From Streptomyces sp. (lineage in GTDB: Bacteria > Actinomycetota > Actinomycetes > Streptomycetales > Streptomycetaceae), in assembly GCF_019510245.1 (NCBI RefSeq), contig NZ_JAEKKT010000164.1, positions 1 to 64,000 on the forward strand: a DNA stretch of 64,000 nt, written 5' to 3'. Positions 17,219 through 26,752 of this stretch are shown here, piece by piece. The position numbers were made by a program, and so were the translations under genes. Under the pieces are notes generated by a model. It had not been told where the DNA came from, searched no databases, and saw only the letters and a list, made by a program, of their open reading frames with translations. The number at the start of each line of letters is the position of its first letter. Position 1 is the stretch's first letter.

Positions 17219-18394
17219 TTACCGCTTGTGGCCGTTGCCGTGTCCGTTCGGATGCAGGACCACCTTGGTCCAGCCGTCGTCACGGGCGTCGAAGTGCTCG
17301 TAGGCGGTGGGGGCCTCGTCCAGGCTGAGTTCGTGGGAGACGACGAAGCTCGGCTTCGCCTTCCCGCCGGCGATCAGGTCCCGCAGGGCCCGGTTGTACC
17401 TCTTCACCGGCGCCTGCCCGGTCCCCATCTGCTGGCCCTTGAACCACATCATGCCGAAGTCGATCGGGACCTTGCCCTGGGCCTCCAGCTCGCCCTGGGC
17501 CTCCGCGCCGCCGGGGTCCTGGGGCAGGAACACGCCCACCACGCCGATGTTGCCCGTGAACCTGACCGAGTCGATCAGGCCGTTGAGCGTGAGGCTGGCG
17601 TCCTCGTGTCCCTGGGGGTCGTGTGCCTGGTAGCCGACGCATTCGCAGCCGTTGTCGGCGCCCAGACCGAGGGTGGCCTCCTTGACGACCTCCGCCGGGT
17701 TCTGCTCGGCGGTGTTGATGGGGATGGCCCCGATCTCCTCCGCCTTGCGCAGCCGGTCGGGCTGGTGGTCGGCCGTCCAGACGCGGCCGGCGCCCTTGAG
17801 GAGGGCGGAGTAGGTCGCCATCAGCCCGACGGGACCGGCTCCGAAGACGATGGTCTGGTCGCCCGGTTTGACGTGGGCCATCTCGGTGGCGTGATAGCCG
17901 GTGGGGAAGATGTCGGCGAGCATCACGTAGTCGGTCTGCCGCTCGGCGGCGTCCTCGCCCAGACGCAGCGCGTTGAAGTCGCCGTAGGGCACGCGCAGCA
18001 GTTCCGCCTGGCCGCCCTGGTAGGGGCCCATGTCGGCGAATCCGTAGGCGGCTCCGGCGAGGGCGGGTTCCGGCTGCATGGTCAGGCAGTAGTTGGTCAG
18101 ACCCTGCTCGCACTGCTTGCAGAAGCCGCAGGCGATGTTGAAGGGCAGGACCACGTACTCGCCGACCTGCACCTTGCGAACGGCCGAGCCGACCTCCACC
18201 ACCTGGCCCAGGTTCTCGTGTCCCAGGGTGCGGCCGGACTCGAACGAGGTGCGGCCCTCGTACATGTGCAGGTCCGAACCGCAGATGTTGGTGGTGGTGA
18301 TCTTGACGATGATGTCGCAAGGATGTTCGATCTTCGCGTCCGGTACGTCCTTCACTGCGACCGTCCGCGGTCCTTCGTATACCGCTGCTTTCAT
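17219..18394 (-). CDS. Glutathione-independent formaldehyde dehydrogenase (zinc ADH family)
   Basis: A 391-residue zinc-dependent medium-chain dehydrogenase. The catalytic-zinc region (TNICGSDLHMYEGRTSF, TLGHENLGQV), structural-zinc cysteines (CGFCKQCEQGLTNYC) and nucleotide fold (VFGAGPVGLMATYSA) are all present, as is DYVMLADIFPTGYHATEMA, typical of FdhA-type formaldehyde dismutase/dehydrogenase enzymes. These oxidize formaldehyde to formate with tightly bound NAD and no glutathione. ATG at 18394 follows AGGGAAG. A strong palindrome follows the stop codon. Confidence 0.88.
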   Translation of the reverse strand: MKAAVYEGPRTVAVKDVPDAKIEHPCDIIVKITTTNICGSDLHMYEGRTSFESGRTLGHENLGQVVEVGSAVRKVQVGEYVVLPFNIACGFCKQCEQGLTNYCLTMQPEPALAGAAYGFADMGPYQGGQAELLRVPYGDFNALRLGEDAAERQTDYVMLADIFPTGYHATEMAHVKPGDQTIVFGAGPVGLMATYSALLKGAGRVWTADHQPDRLRKAEEIGAIPINTAEQNPAEVVKEATLGLGADNGCECVGYQAHDPQGHEDASLTLNGLIDSVRFTGNIGVVGVFLPQDPGGAEAQGELEAQGKVPIDFGMMWFKGQQMGTGQAPVKRYNRALRDLIAGGKAKPSFVVSHELSLDEAPTAYEHFDARDDGWTKVVLHPNGHGNGHKR

Positions 18395-18687
18395 GGTGGC
18401 TTCCCTGGATGTCACGGCATGGCGGTGCTGGAGAGGACGCAGAGAGCCTGACTCTCGGAAGTGCCGACAAGGTCCGTGGCTCCGCACGCCTCCGCGGGCC
18501 GTCCACCTGGATCAGATGGAACGGTCGTTGCCGTCGGGCCGCCGGGCGGAGCTTCGGCGCTCCGGCGGCGCTGCGTCCGGGTGCCCCTCGGCCCCTGGGC
18601 GAAACGACCACGCACCAGCCGATCAGCGGAATCCCCGAACCCGGACGACCCCCGACCGACGGGCACGTCTCCGACCCAGGTCACCCG

Positions 18688-19806
18688 CTAGTCACCGTCG
18701 TCGAGCAGCAGGCTGCGACGCTCCTGTTCGCGCTTGGAGTAGGCGGCTGCCCGGATCGCCTCATCACTCTCCAAGCCTGATCCCAGCGCGCCGCCCACCG
18801 TGGCGACCGATGCGACGAACCAGGCCAGGGTCCAGTACTGCGTGGCGTGCAGCGGCGTTCGTGTCGTGGAGGCGAACAGCCGGTCGTTGAGGATGAACAG
18901 CGCCCACACCAGGTTGATGACCACCAGACCCGCGTAGCAGACGACCACCCCGATACCCACGGTCACGACCGTCGAGGTGTTGTAGAGATGGGTCCTCTTC
19001 CTCGCCTCCGGTGAGACCTCATCCGTTCGATGCCACAGGTCCGCGTCCACGATCAGCCAGCCGATCATGAGAGCGACGGACCCGACCGTGGCGATCACCA
19101 GGCGTGGCGTGCTCAGGGAGGTGGCCAGGTTCCAGATGGTGGAGTTCACGGTGGCGACTGCTCCCGTGGCGAGTGCGGCCGCCAGCGCTTTCGACAAGCC
19201 CGGTACCAAGCGCCACGGCCGGTTGGCGCGGACCATACCGAGGAGCACTCTCAGGTAACCGCGCGGCCCCGTGACGACGTACCGCAGATCGGCGATCTCC
19301 TCCTCGCCGACCTGGCCCGGATGGACAGGCGCGAGACGACAGGTGAAGGGCCCCCGCAGTGGCTGACTTCCCGGAGGCCCCTCAGCCCCAGGGGCCGCGG
19401 GGCCCGCCAGGCTGAGCACGGCTTCTTCCACGGCCTGCCGGGCCCTGGTCTGCAGCCGGAAACCCCCCAGCGTGGGAAGAGACAACAGCGCCAGGCCGTG
19501 TTCGTGACTCAGATCCAACATGAGCTTGCGCCCATGTGAGTGCAGCGGAAGGTCGGTGAGGGCCACGACGACGTCCCAGTGCCCCGCACTTCTGCGGTCC
19601 ATGATCCGGCGCGTCAATGTGGACAGGTCCTCGGTCCCTGCGGTGAAGGGCTCACTGACCACCTCCACGCCGAACCGCCGTTCCTGGCCTGACCTGCCGG
19701 CGAGCCGATCAGGAAGTATCCGGGCCATGCGCTGCGCGATCTCCGTGGGCGCGTCCGGGTCCGCCAGAAGAGCCACGACCGTAACGTCCTGAGACGACAC
19801 CCGCAT
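18688..19806 (-). CDS. Unknown four-helix membrane protein
   Basis: A 372-residue protein I do not recognize. Residues 1-200 are soluble and start with a beta-alpha pattern (DVTVVALLADPDAP, WDVVVALTDLPLHSHGRKLM) that suggests a small Rossmann-like domain. About four membrane helices follow between 215 and 350 (including LVIATVGSVALMIGWLIV and VVTVGIGVVVCYAGLVVINL), and the tail is charged. ATG at 19806 follows GAGGGAG. It is divergent from the UvrA-like gene. No function is proposed. Confidence 0.75.
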   Translation of the reverse strand: MRVSSQDVTVVALLADPDAPTEIAQRMARILPDRLAGRSGQERRFGVEVVSEPFTAGTEDLSTLTRRIMDRRSAGHWDVVVALTDLPLHSHGRKLMLDLSHEHGLALLSLPTLGGFRLQTRARQAVEEAVLSLAGPAAPGAEGPPGSQPLRGPFTCRLAPVHPGQVGEEEIADLRYVVTGPRGYLRVLLGMVRANRPWRLVPGLSKALAAALATGAVATVNSTIWNLATSLSTPRLVIATVGSVALMIGWLIVDADLWHRTDEVSPEARKRTHLYNTSTVVTVGIGVVVCYAGLVVINLVWALFILNDRLFASTTRTPLHATQYWTLAWFVASVATVGGALGSGLESDEAIRAAAYSKREQERRSLLLDDGD

Positions 19807-20052
19807 GACTCCCTCTAGTCGGCTACCCCGCGATCGCGAGTGCCCACAGGATGCCGCCGAGGTAACGCCGACGCTGCGTGACACGCTGGCCCCTGCCGGC
19901 AGGGGCAGGCGGTACGGGTCAGATCCTCCTCGTGGTGAGGCCTGGGGACACAGTTCCCTTCTCGCCCACCTACGCATCAACGGTGCCTGGGAGCGGGGCT
20001 CGGTGACGGCGCCCGTCGCGCGGTTGCCGACGCGATCAGGTAATCAGGAACG

Positions 20053-22521
20053 GTGAACGAGGACGCGACCGACCCCTTCGTACATGTCCGGGGCGCCGGT
20101 GAGAACAACCTGCGGAACATCGATGTCGACATTCCGCGGGACGCGATGGTCGCCTTCACCGGCGTCTCAGGTTCGGGCAAGTCCTCGCTCGCGTTCGGCA
20201 CGCTCTACGCGGAGGCCCAGCGGCGCTACTTCGAGTCCGTGGCACCGTACGCCCGAAGGCTGTTGCAACAGGTCGGCGCACCGCACGTGCAGGAGATCAC
20301 CGGACTGCCACCGGCCGTGGCCCTGCAGCAGCGACGCGGGTCGCCCAGCTCGCGCTCGACGGTCGGCACCCTCACCACGCTGTCCAATCTGCTGCGCATG
20401 CTCTACTCCCGCGCCGGCACCTATCCGCCCCGGGCCGCACGGCTGGAAGCCGAGTCGTTCTCACCCAACACCGCGGCCGGCGCCTGCCCGGAGTGCCACG
20501 GGCTGGGCGTCGTGCACGACGTCGCCGAGGACCTGCTCGTCCCGGACCCCTCGCTGAGCATCCGGGAGGGGGCGATCGCCGCCTGGCCGGGCGCCTGGCA
20601 GGGCGCCAACCTGCGCAGCGTCGTGAACGGCCTGGGGATCGACATCGACCGGCCGTGGCGCAGGCTCAGGAAGAAGGACCGGGACTGGTTGCTGTACACG
20701 GACGAGCAGCCCTCCGTGTACATCGAGCCGGAGGAGGACCGCGTCGACTACGGCTACCAGGGCAAGTTCTGGAGCGCCCGCAAGCACGTCATGCACGTCC
20801 TCGCCGACTCCAAGAGCGAGAAGATGCGCGAACGGGCACTCCGGTTCGTCAGGAGTGTGCCCTGCCCCGCCTGTCACGGCAGCGGACTGCGGCCCGAGGC
20901 GCTCGGCGTGACCTTCGCCGGACGTTCCATCGCGGAGATCAACGCGATGCCGCTCACCGAGGTCGTGGCGCTGCTGCGGCCCGTCGCCGGGCGGTCCGAG
21001 GCCGACGCCACCACGTCGACCGCCCGATCCGGGGAGACGACCGAGGTCGCGGTCCGGATCTGCGGCGATCTGGTCGCGCGGATCGACGTACTGCTCGACC
21101 TGGGCCTCGGATACCTCAGCCTCGGGCGCCGCTCGACGCCCCTGTCGCCCGGCGAGGCGCAGCGCCTGCGGATCGCCACCCAGCTGCGCTCGGGGCTGTT
21201 CGGCGTCGTCTACGTCCTCGACGAACCCTCCGCGGGCCTGCACCCGGCTGACGCGGAACCGCTGCTGGAGGTGCTTGACCGCCTCAAGGCGGCGGGCAAC
21301 TCGCTGTTCGTCGTGGAGCACGACATGGACGTCGTACGGCGGGCGGACTGGGTGGTCGACATCGGCCCCGGCGCGGGCGAGGGCGGCGGACGCGTGCTGT
21401 ACAGCGGCCCGGTCGCCGGTCTCGAGCGGGTCGGGGAGTCGGCCACGAGCCGGTACCTGTTCGGGCGCGCCCAGCCGCTCGATCACCGCCCGCGCACCCC
21501 GCACGGCTGGCTGCACCTGCGCGGCGTCTCCCGCCACAATCTGCACGACGTGTCCGTCGACGTACCGCTCTGCGTACTGACGGCGGTGACGGGCGTGTCC
21601 GGTTCCGGGAAGTCGACGCTGGTGACGCAGGTGCTCGCCGAGGTCGTCCGCGGCCACCTCGGACTCGTACCCGAGGAGCCCGACGAGGCGCAACTGGAGG
21701 TCGACGTCCAGGACGCGTCCGGGGTCGAGTCGTTCGACCGGCTGGTCCGGGTCGACCAACGGCCCATCGGCCGGACGCCGCGGTCCAACCTGGCCACGTA
21801 CACCGGGATGTTCGACGCGGTGCGCAAGCTGTACGCGGCGACGGACGAAGCCAGGGCGCGCGGCTACTCGGCCGGGCGGTTCTCCTTCAACGTGCCCGAG
21901 GGGCGGTGCGAGACCTGCCAGGGCGAAGGATTCGTCGCGGTGGAACTGCTGTTCCTGCCCGGCACCTACGCGCCGTGCCCGACCTGCGAGGGCGCCCGGT
22001 ACAACGCCGAAACGCTGGAAGTCACCTACCGCGGCCGGAACATCGCGGAAGTGCTGGCGCTGTCCGTCGACGCCGCCGCCACGTTCCTGTCCGCCGTCCC
22101 GGCCGCCTCCCGCAGTCTGGAGACGTTGCGCGAGGTGGGACTGGGGTATCTGCGGCTGGGCCAGCCCGCGACGGAACTCAGCGGCGGTGAGGCGCAACGC
22201 ATCAAACTGGCCACCGAACTGCAGCGGGCCCGCCGCGGCCACGCGCTCTACCTGCTCGACGAGCCGACGGCGGGGCTGCACCCCTCGGACATCGCGCTGC
22301 TGCTGCGACAGCTGCACCGGCTCGTCGACGCCGGCAACACGGTCGTCCTCGTCGAGCACGACCTGGACACGATCGCCACCGCCGACTGGGTCATCGACCT
22401 CGGTCCGGGCGGCGGCGACGTGGGCGGGCGGGTGGTCGCGGAGGGCCCGCCGGCCAAGGTGGCGAGGGGCCGCCGCAGCGCCACCGCGCCCTATCTCGCG
22501 GCCCGGCTCGCGCGCTCCTGA
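20053..22521 (+). CDS. UvrA-like ABC ATPase, short form lacking UvrB-binding region
   Basis: An 822-residue protein from GTG 20053. It has two ABC cassettes with Walker A motifs GVSGSGKSSL and GVSGSGKSTL, signature motifs LSPGEAQRL and LSGGEAQRI, Walker B LDEPSAGLHP and LDEPTAGLHP, and zinc-binding CxxC pairs (CPECHG, CPACHG, CETCQGEG, CPTCEG). True UvrA is about 940-1,000 residues. This one has little room for the UvrB-binding insertion, like class II UvrA proteins linked to resistance against DNA-binding antibiotics. The housekeeping repair role probably belongs to another gene. Confidence 0.88.
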   Translation: MNEDATDPFVHVRGAGENNLRNIDVDIPRDAMVAFTGVSGSGKSSLAFGTLYAEAQRRYFESVAPYARRLLQQVGAPHVQEITGLPPAVALQQRRGSPSSRSTVGTLTTLSNLLRMLYSRAGTYPPRAARLEAESFSPNTAAGACPECHGLGVVHDVAEDLLVPDPSLSIREGAIAAWPGAWQGANLRSVVNGLGIDIDRPWRRLRKKDRDWLLYTDEQPSVYIEPEEDRVDYGYQGKFWSARKHVMHVLADSKSEKMRERALRFVRSVPCPACHGSGLRPEALGVTFAGRSIAEINAMPLTEVVALLRPVAGRSEADATTSTARSGETTEVAVRICGDLVARIDVLLDLGLGYLSLGRRSTPLSPGEAQRLRIATQLRSGLFGVVYVLDEPSAGLHPADAEPLLEVLDRLKAAGNSLFVVEHDMDVVRRADWVVDIGPGAGEGGGRVLYSGPVAGLERVGESATSRYLFGRAQPLDHRPRTPHGWLHLRGVSRHNLHDVSVDVPLCVLTAVTGVSGSGKSTLVTQVLAEVVRGHLGLVPEEPDEAQLEVDVQDASGVESFDRLVRVDQRPIGRTPRSNLATYTGMFDAVRKLYAATDEARARGYSAGRFSFNVPEGRCETCQGEGFVAVELLFLPGTYAPCPTCEGARYNAETLEVTYRGRNIAEVLALSVDAAATFLSAVPAASRSLETLREVGLGYLRLGQPATELSGGEAQRIKLATELQRARRGHALYLLDEPTAGLHPSDIALLLRQLHRLVDAGNTVVLVEHDLDTIATADWVIDLGPGGGDVGGRVVAEGPPAKVARGRRSATAPYLAARLARS

Positions 22522-22716
22522 CGACAGCGCGAGGGGCTGAGCACCGGGCAGCCGGGTTCGGGGCGCGGGGGGTGCGGCGGCATTCGACGCGGCTGCGCGG
22601 CGCCACGGAACGGCAGTCGCAGGGAAGCGACCGCCCCCTGATCGCCCCGCGGGAGACGGGCCCAGCAGACCGCGGGCCCCACCCCACTGTGCGGCGCCCG
22701 CGACCAGGCCGCCGAG

Positions 22717-23283
22717 TCAGCCGGGTATGGGGTGGTGCGCCCGGGCGAACTGTTCCACGACGGCGGCGCAGAAGGCGGGCAGGTCGGTTGGGCCGCGGCT
22801 GGTGACCAGCTGCCCGTCGACGACCACCTCCTCGTCGGCGACGACCTCCGCGCCGGCGTTGCGCAGGTCGGTGCGGATGCTGGGCCAGCACGTCAGACGG
22901 CGGCCGCGCACGGCGTCGGCTTCCGCCAGGGTCCACGGACCGTGGCAGATCGATGCGACCGGTTTGCCGCTGGCCATGAAGTCCTTGACGAACTGCACCG
23001 CGTCGCGGTCCATGCGCAACTGGTCAGGGTTCATGGTGCCGCCGGGCAGGAGCAGCGCGTGGTAGTCGTCGACGGAGGCGTCGGCGACCAGGCGGTCCAC
23101 CGGGAAGGTTCCGGCCGCGTTGAGGTCGAACTGGCGGGCCTGGATCTCGCCGGGGTGGAGCGAGACGATCTCGGTCTTCGCCCCTGCGCCCTGCAGCGCA
23201 CCGCGCGGCTGGTCGAGTTCCACGCGCTCGACGCCGTCGGTGGCCAGAATTCCCACCCGCATCCCCCGGAGTTCCTGTGTCAT
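22717..23283 (-). CDS. PfpI-type DJ-1 superfamily protein
   Basis: A 188-residue protein, MTQELRGMRVGILATDGVER onward, with the nucleophile elbow VASICHGPWTL (Cys), DYHALLLPGGTMNPDQLR and a final TSRGPTDLPAFC. This is the standard size and motif set of PfpI/YhbO-type proteins, described variously as intracellular proteases and as deglycases protecting proteins and nucleotides from methylglyoxal damage. AAGGGAG precedes the ATG. Next along the strand are a damaged DUF1931 gene and an aldo/keto reductase, so a carbonyl-stress group is possible. Confidence 0.88.
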   Translation of the reverse strand: MTQELRGMRVGILATDGVERVELDQPRGALQGAGAKTEIVSLHPGEIQARQFDLNAAGTFPVDRLVADASVDDYHALLLPGGTMNPDQLRMDRDAVQFVKDFMASGKPVASICHGPWTLAEADAVRGRRLTCWPSIRTDLRNAGAEVVADEEVVVDGQLVTSRGPTDLPAFCAAVVEQFARAHHPIPG

Positions 23284-23409
23284 GGTCAAGGCTCCCTTCA
23301 CGAGTCGCTGGTCGTAGGCCGCGAGCGGTCGGGAGACCCGGCAGGGCCTGTCCGCCTCCCCACCGTCCGAGTGAGGACGAGTCCGGTGACCTGCAACGGG
23401 ACGCGACCG

Positions 23410-23859
23410 CTACAGCAGCCGGTCGAACACCGCGGTCACGCCGTCCCAGTGGCTGGTCTGCGGGTTCTTGACGTCCGGATACACGATTTTGAACGTCTCG
23501 GCGAGGGCGACGCTGAGACCGCCGATGATCTCGGGGTAGCGCTCTTCGGTCTGCTGGGTGGGTGTCCTGTCGAGGGGAGGGTGCGCGGCGAGCTGTTCCA
23601 GGATCGGCTTCAGCTCGACCTCCTCGTCGAGCCGCCGGAACCGGTGGACGCTCTCCTGGAGGCCCTCGGTGATCGGCAGGTCCCACGGTTCGACGGTGTC
23701 CCGGCCGTTGGCCCTGGCCGATGCCTGGCCGACGACCAGGAGGTCCTAGAGCTTGGCGTCGACGAAGTCGCCTTACCGCTTCAGGGCGTTCTTGTCCACG
23801 TCGAGGCCCGCGGCGGCGCGGAAGAACCTCTCGAACTTCGACACACCCATCACGGTCAT
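23410..23859 (-). pseudogene. DUF1931 (histone-fold-like) gene with two in-frame stops
   Basis: One unbroken frame of 150 codons from ATG 23859 encodes the whole DUF1931 family sequence: VSKFERFFRAAAGLDVDKN, ANGRDTVEPWDLPITEGLQE, LAAHPPLDRTP, SVALAETFKIVYPDVKNPQT. It is interrupted only by TAA at codon 29 (23773-23775) and TAG at codon 38 (23746-23748). By family memory both positions are tyrosine (KRYxDF and KxYDLL). There is no frameshift or deletion. DUF1931 proteins are small and predicted to have a histone-like fold. As read only a 28-residue peptide would be made. Confidence 0.82.
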
Positions 23860-23872
23860 GCCTCTCGCCTCC

Positions 23873-24094
23873 TCACCGGGAACCGGACGGCGTCCTTCGC
23901 TCCCGCCGGCGTCGCCATCGGCTGTTACCGGTCGAGATTCGCAGAGCCCCCTGCTGGGCGCCTCCGCACTCCAGGCCGAAAAAGAACGCGCCCTCCGCGT
24001 CGGCCGCCCCCTCGACCGCCACACGCAGTGCGGTGAGGCTGGTCGACGGCGTGTGCAGCGAACCTCCCATGCCGACGACGAGCGGGCGCGTCAT
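23873..24094 (-). pseudogene. NAD(P)H-dependent FMN reductase, N-terminal fragment
   Basis: Starting at 24094 the minus strand reads MTRPLVVGMGGSLHTPSTS, then LTALRVAVEGAADAEGA, which matches the flavodoxin-fold start of NAD(P)H-dependent FMN reductases (phosphate-binding Gly/Ser loop, then first helix). After about 40 residues the reading becomes Arg-rich and stops at codon 74. The start lies 13 bp past the stop of the aldo/keto reductase, so the two once formed an operon. Confidence 0.6.
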
Positions 24095-24107
24095 CCTGTC
24101 AACTCCT

Positions 24108-24953
24108 TCAGAGCATCTCCAGGGGCGTGGGCCCGCCGGGTGGCGGGAACGCCTCGTCGAGGGCGTCGAGCGCCTCGGCGGGAAGGCGGAGGTCCACTGC
24201 GCCGCGGTTCTCCCGAACGTGGTCGGGTGATCCGGAACGCGGGATCGCGGCCACCCCCTGTGCCAGCACCCAGGCGGATGCCACCTGGGCCGGCGTGGCT
24301 CCGAGGGCCCGGGCCACGGCATCCAGTGCCTCGACCTCCAGGAGCCGCCCCTGCTCGACAGGGGAGTAGGCCATGACCGTCACCCCCGCCTCGCGGCACC
24401 AGGGGAGCAGATCCCACTCGATGCCGCGCCGGGAGAGGTTGTACAGCACTTGGTCGACGGCCGCGGCGTCGCCACCGGGGAGGGTGGTCAGCTCGGCCAT
24501 GTCGGCGACGCCCAGATTGCTCACGCCCCAGTAACGGATCTTCTCCGCCGCCAGCAGGTCGGTGAATCCCGCAAAGGTCTCCTCGAGCGGCCACCGTCCC
24601 CGCCAGTGCAGCAGGTAGAGGTCCAGCCGTTCCGTACCGAGCCGCCGCAGGCTGCCCTCGCAGGCGGCGACGGTGCCCTTCCGGTCGGCGTGGCCGGGCA
24701 GCACCTTGCTGACGAGGAAGACCTCCTCCCGGCGTCCCCGGAGGGCCTCCCCGACGAGTTCCTCGGCTGCGCCGTCGCCGTACATCTCCGCCGTGTCGAC
24801 GACGGTCATGCCCAGGTCCACGCCCAGCCGCAGCGCGGCGATCTCCTGTTCGCGCCGGGCCGGATCCTCGCCCAGATACCAGGTGCCCTGCCCGAGCGCC
24901 GCGATCTCCTCACCGGAGGGGAGCGTGATCGTTCTGGCCGATTCCACGGACAT
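24108..24953 (-). CDS. Aldo/keto reductase
   Basis: A 281-residue (beta/alpha)8 oxidoreductase. The catalytic tetrad is visible: Asp and Tyr in VDTAEMYGDG, Lys in FLVSKVLPGHAD, and His in LDLYLLHWRG. The NADPH site IPRSGSPDHVRENRG is near the C-terminus. The form resembles YeaE/YafB-like AKRs that reduce methylglyoxal and other aldehydes. GGGAGG sits 7 bp before the ATG. Downstream is a truncated FMN reductase. The carbonyl-reducing role is a family-level statement only. Confidence 0.88.
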   Translation of the reverse strand: MSVESARTITLPSGEEIAALGQGTWYLGEDPARREQEIAALRLGVDLGMTVVDTAEMYGDGAAEELVGEALRGRREEVFLVSKVLPGHADRKGTVAACEGSLRRLGTERLDLYLLHWRGRWPLEETFAGFTDLLAAEKIRYWGVSNLGVADMAELTTLPGGDAAAVDQVLYNLSRRGIEWDLLPWCREAGVTVMAYSPVEQGRLLEVEALDAVARALGATPAQVASAWVLAQGVAAIPRSGSPDHVRENRGAVDLRLPAEALDALDEAFPPPGGPTPLEML

Positions 24954-25051
24954 CTCGGGCCTCCCGTCTGCCGCGGATCCGCGTCACCCGCTCCGGGTGC
25001 CCAGGTCCGCGCCTCCCAGACAACAGGTGTCGGATGCGCCGGAGAATGAGG

Positions 25052-26317
25052 TCAGGAGTGCCGAGCGGACGGCGCCGAGAGCTCGCCGGGACCGGGTGCG
25101 CCACCGCCCAGAGCGACGGCCACCGACACGACGGCGCCGCAGGAGAGGACCGTCGCGAAGCCGATCATCGCGGTCTGCACGGCGAAGTGCCGCAGGGCGA
25201 TGCTGAACAGCACGGAGGGCAGGCCCATTCCGAGGTATGCGACGACGAAGAACACGGCGAGGACCCCCGCCCGTGAGGCGGGCTCGGCCACTGAACCGGC
25301 ACGGTCGACTCCTCCCTTGAACAGCAGCCCGGAGCCGGCTCCCGAGAGGGACACGGCGACCAGGTAGAGCCAGAGCGCCGGGTGGTAGAGGGCGACGGCG
25401 CACAGGACCAGGCCTACCGGAAAGACCACTGCCCCCACGGTCAGGACCCGGGGCAGCGGGAGGCGTCCCAGCACCAGTTGGGCGGCCGCCGCGGAACCGA
25501 ACATGAGGAAGGCCGCCAGGCCGACCACGAAATGCGAGTCGGTATGCAGGGTGCCGTGGAGCACGCTCGCCCCGAGTGAGGAGATCAGGCCGAGGATGGC
25601 GAAGGTGAAGGCGCCCAGCGCGCCGGCCGCGCCGAACGTCCGCCGGCCGCCGGGGCGCAGGACGAACCTCCTGGCCGGTTCGGCCGCGGGCAGCTCCTGG
25701 TCCACGGTCTCCGGGGTGCACAGCACCAGCGCCAGGCACACCGCCATGGCGAGCGTGAAGATCGCCTGGGCGGTGATCAGGGGAGTGGGAAGCCACTCGG
25801 CGGCGGCTCCGGCCACCAGGGGCCCTGATGCCAGGCCGCCGAGGTTGGCGGCGGTCGCCACGATGCCGGGCAGTACCGAACCCGTCCGGTCCGGACGGGC
25901 CTCGCGGTGGAGGTCGTGCAGGTAGGTCGTCGCGGTCGAGGCCATCAGCCCCAGTCCGACACCGTTCAGGACCCTGCCCGCGATCAGCCCCGGCAGGTCC
26001 CGCCACACGATCAGTACGACCGACGCGACGATGCCGACGAGCAGCGCCGGGACGATGATGCGGCGCCGGCCGAGCCGGTCCGACAGGTGTCCCAGTCCCA
26101 GGAAAGCCGCCGCCGCGCCCACGACCATCGAGGCGTACGCCACCGTGACCGTGGTCGCGCCGAAGTGGTCCCGGGCACCGTACAACGGCCACAGCGGGGT
26201 CGGAGCGGTACCGAAGGCCATCAGCACGGCGAAGGACACCGCCACGAACCAGAAGCCGGTCGTGTGCGGGGCGCGGCGCCGGGTGGGGACGCGGGGGCGG
26301 CAGGCCGGGGGAGGCAT
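25052..26317 (-). CDS. MFS transporter, 12-helix type
   Basis: A 421-residue protein with about 12 hydrophobic segments. LGHLSDRLGRRRIIVPALLV is the MFS motif A loop between helices 2 and 3, and LIAGRVLNGVGLGLMAS is the usual helix 4 arrangement. It belongs broadly to the drug:proton antiporter or sugar-efflux-like MFS group; the substrate is unknown. No good Shine-Dalgarno site precedes ATG 26317, so the start is uncertain. It is divergent from a truncated LysR gene, probably its former regulator. Confidence 0.82.
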   Translation of the reverse strand: MPPPACRPRVPTRRRAPHTTGFWFVAVSFAVLMAFGTAPTPLWPLYGARDHFGATTVTVAYASMVVGAAAAFLGLGHLSDRLGRRRIIVPALLVGIVASVVLIVWRDLPGLIAGRVLNGVGLGLMASTATTYLHDLHREARPDRTGSVLPGIVATAANLGGLASGPLVAGAAAEWLPTPLITAQAIFTLAMAVCLALVLCTPETVDQELPAAEPARRFVLRPGGRRTFGAAGALGAFTFAILGLISSLGASVLHGTLHTDSHFVVGLAAFLMFGSAAAAQLVLGRLPLPRVLTVGAVVFPVGLVLCAVALYHPALWLYLVAVSLSGAGSGLLFKGGVDRAGSVAEPASRAGVLAVFFVVAYLGMGLPSVLFSIALRHFAVQTAMIGFATVLSCGAVVSVAVALGGGAPGPGELSAPSARHS

Positions 26318-26434
26318 CGGTCGTGGGACGGCTCAGCGGCGTCGGTACGGCAGGCAGGAGTACCCCTCCTCGGGTGGAATTGGATGACGTCTTCCATCCT
26401 CCTCACCAGGCAGAATCAATGCCAACGAATGTTT

Positions 26435-26451
26435 TTGCTGGGTTCCAGCAA
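26435..26451. promoter_or_regulatory. Inverted repeat at LysR start, likely operator
   Basis: TTGCTGGGTTCCAGCAA has 7-bp arms separated by GTT and ends one base before the GTG of the LysR fragment, between it and the divergent MFS gene. Dyad sites of this size are usual for LysR proteins. It may now be orphaned, since the regulator is truncated. Confidence 0.45.
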
Positions 26452-26452
26452 T

Positions 26453-26752
26453 GTGAGTGATACTTCTGGTGTGGAGCTACGTCAGCTGGAGCACTTCATC
26501 GCGGTCGCCGAGGAGCTGAGTTTCACGCGTGCCGCCCGTCGGCTGCACGTGGTGCAGTCGGGGGTGTCCGCCGCGATCCGCTCCCTGGAGCGCGAGCTCG
26601 GCTGCGCGCTGTTCGAGCGCACGTCGCAGCAGGTCCGTGTGGATCCTTTCTCTCGTGGCTCGTGGGCCGACCGGACTTGTGCATGCCTGACTCGCCAGAC
26701 GCAGGCCGTGCAGCCACCCGGTACGGGTGGAGCGGCATCAGCGCCTGCATAG
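26453..26752 (+). pseudogene. LysR-family regulator, truncated after the HTH
   Basis: From GTG 26453 the reading VSDTSGVELRQLEHFIAVAE, LSFTRAARRLHVVQSGVSAA, IRSLERELGCALFERTSQQV is a perfect LysR winged helix-turn-helix of about 65 residues. Homology ends abruptly near 26641; the frame then runs through unrelated sequence to a stop at 26752. The whole effector-binding domain is missing. A DNA-binding stub of 99 residues could still be made. It is divergent from the MFS gene. Confidence 0.8.
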
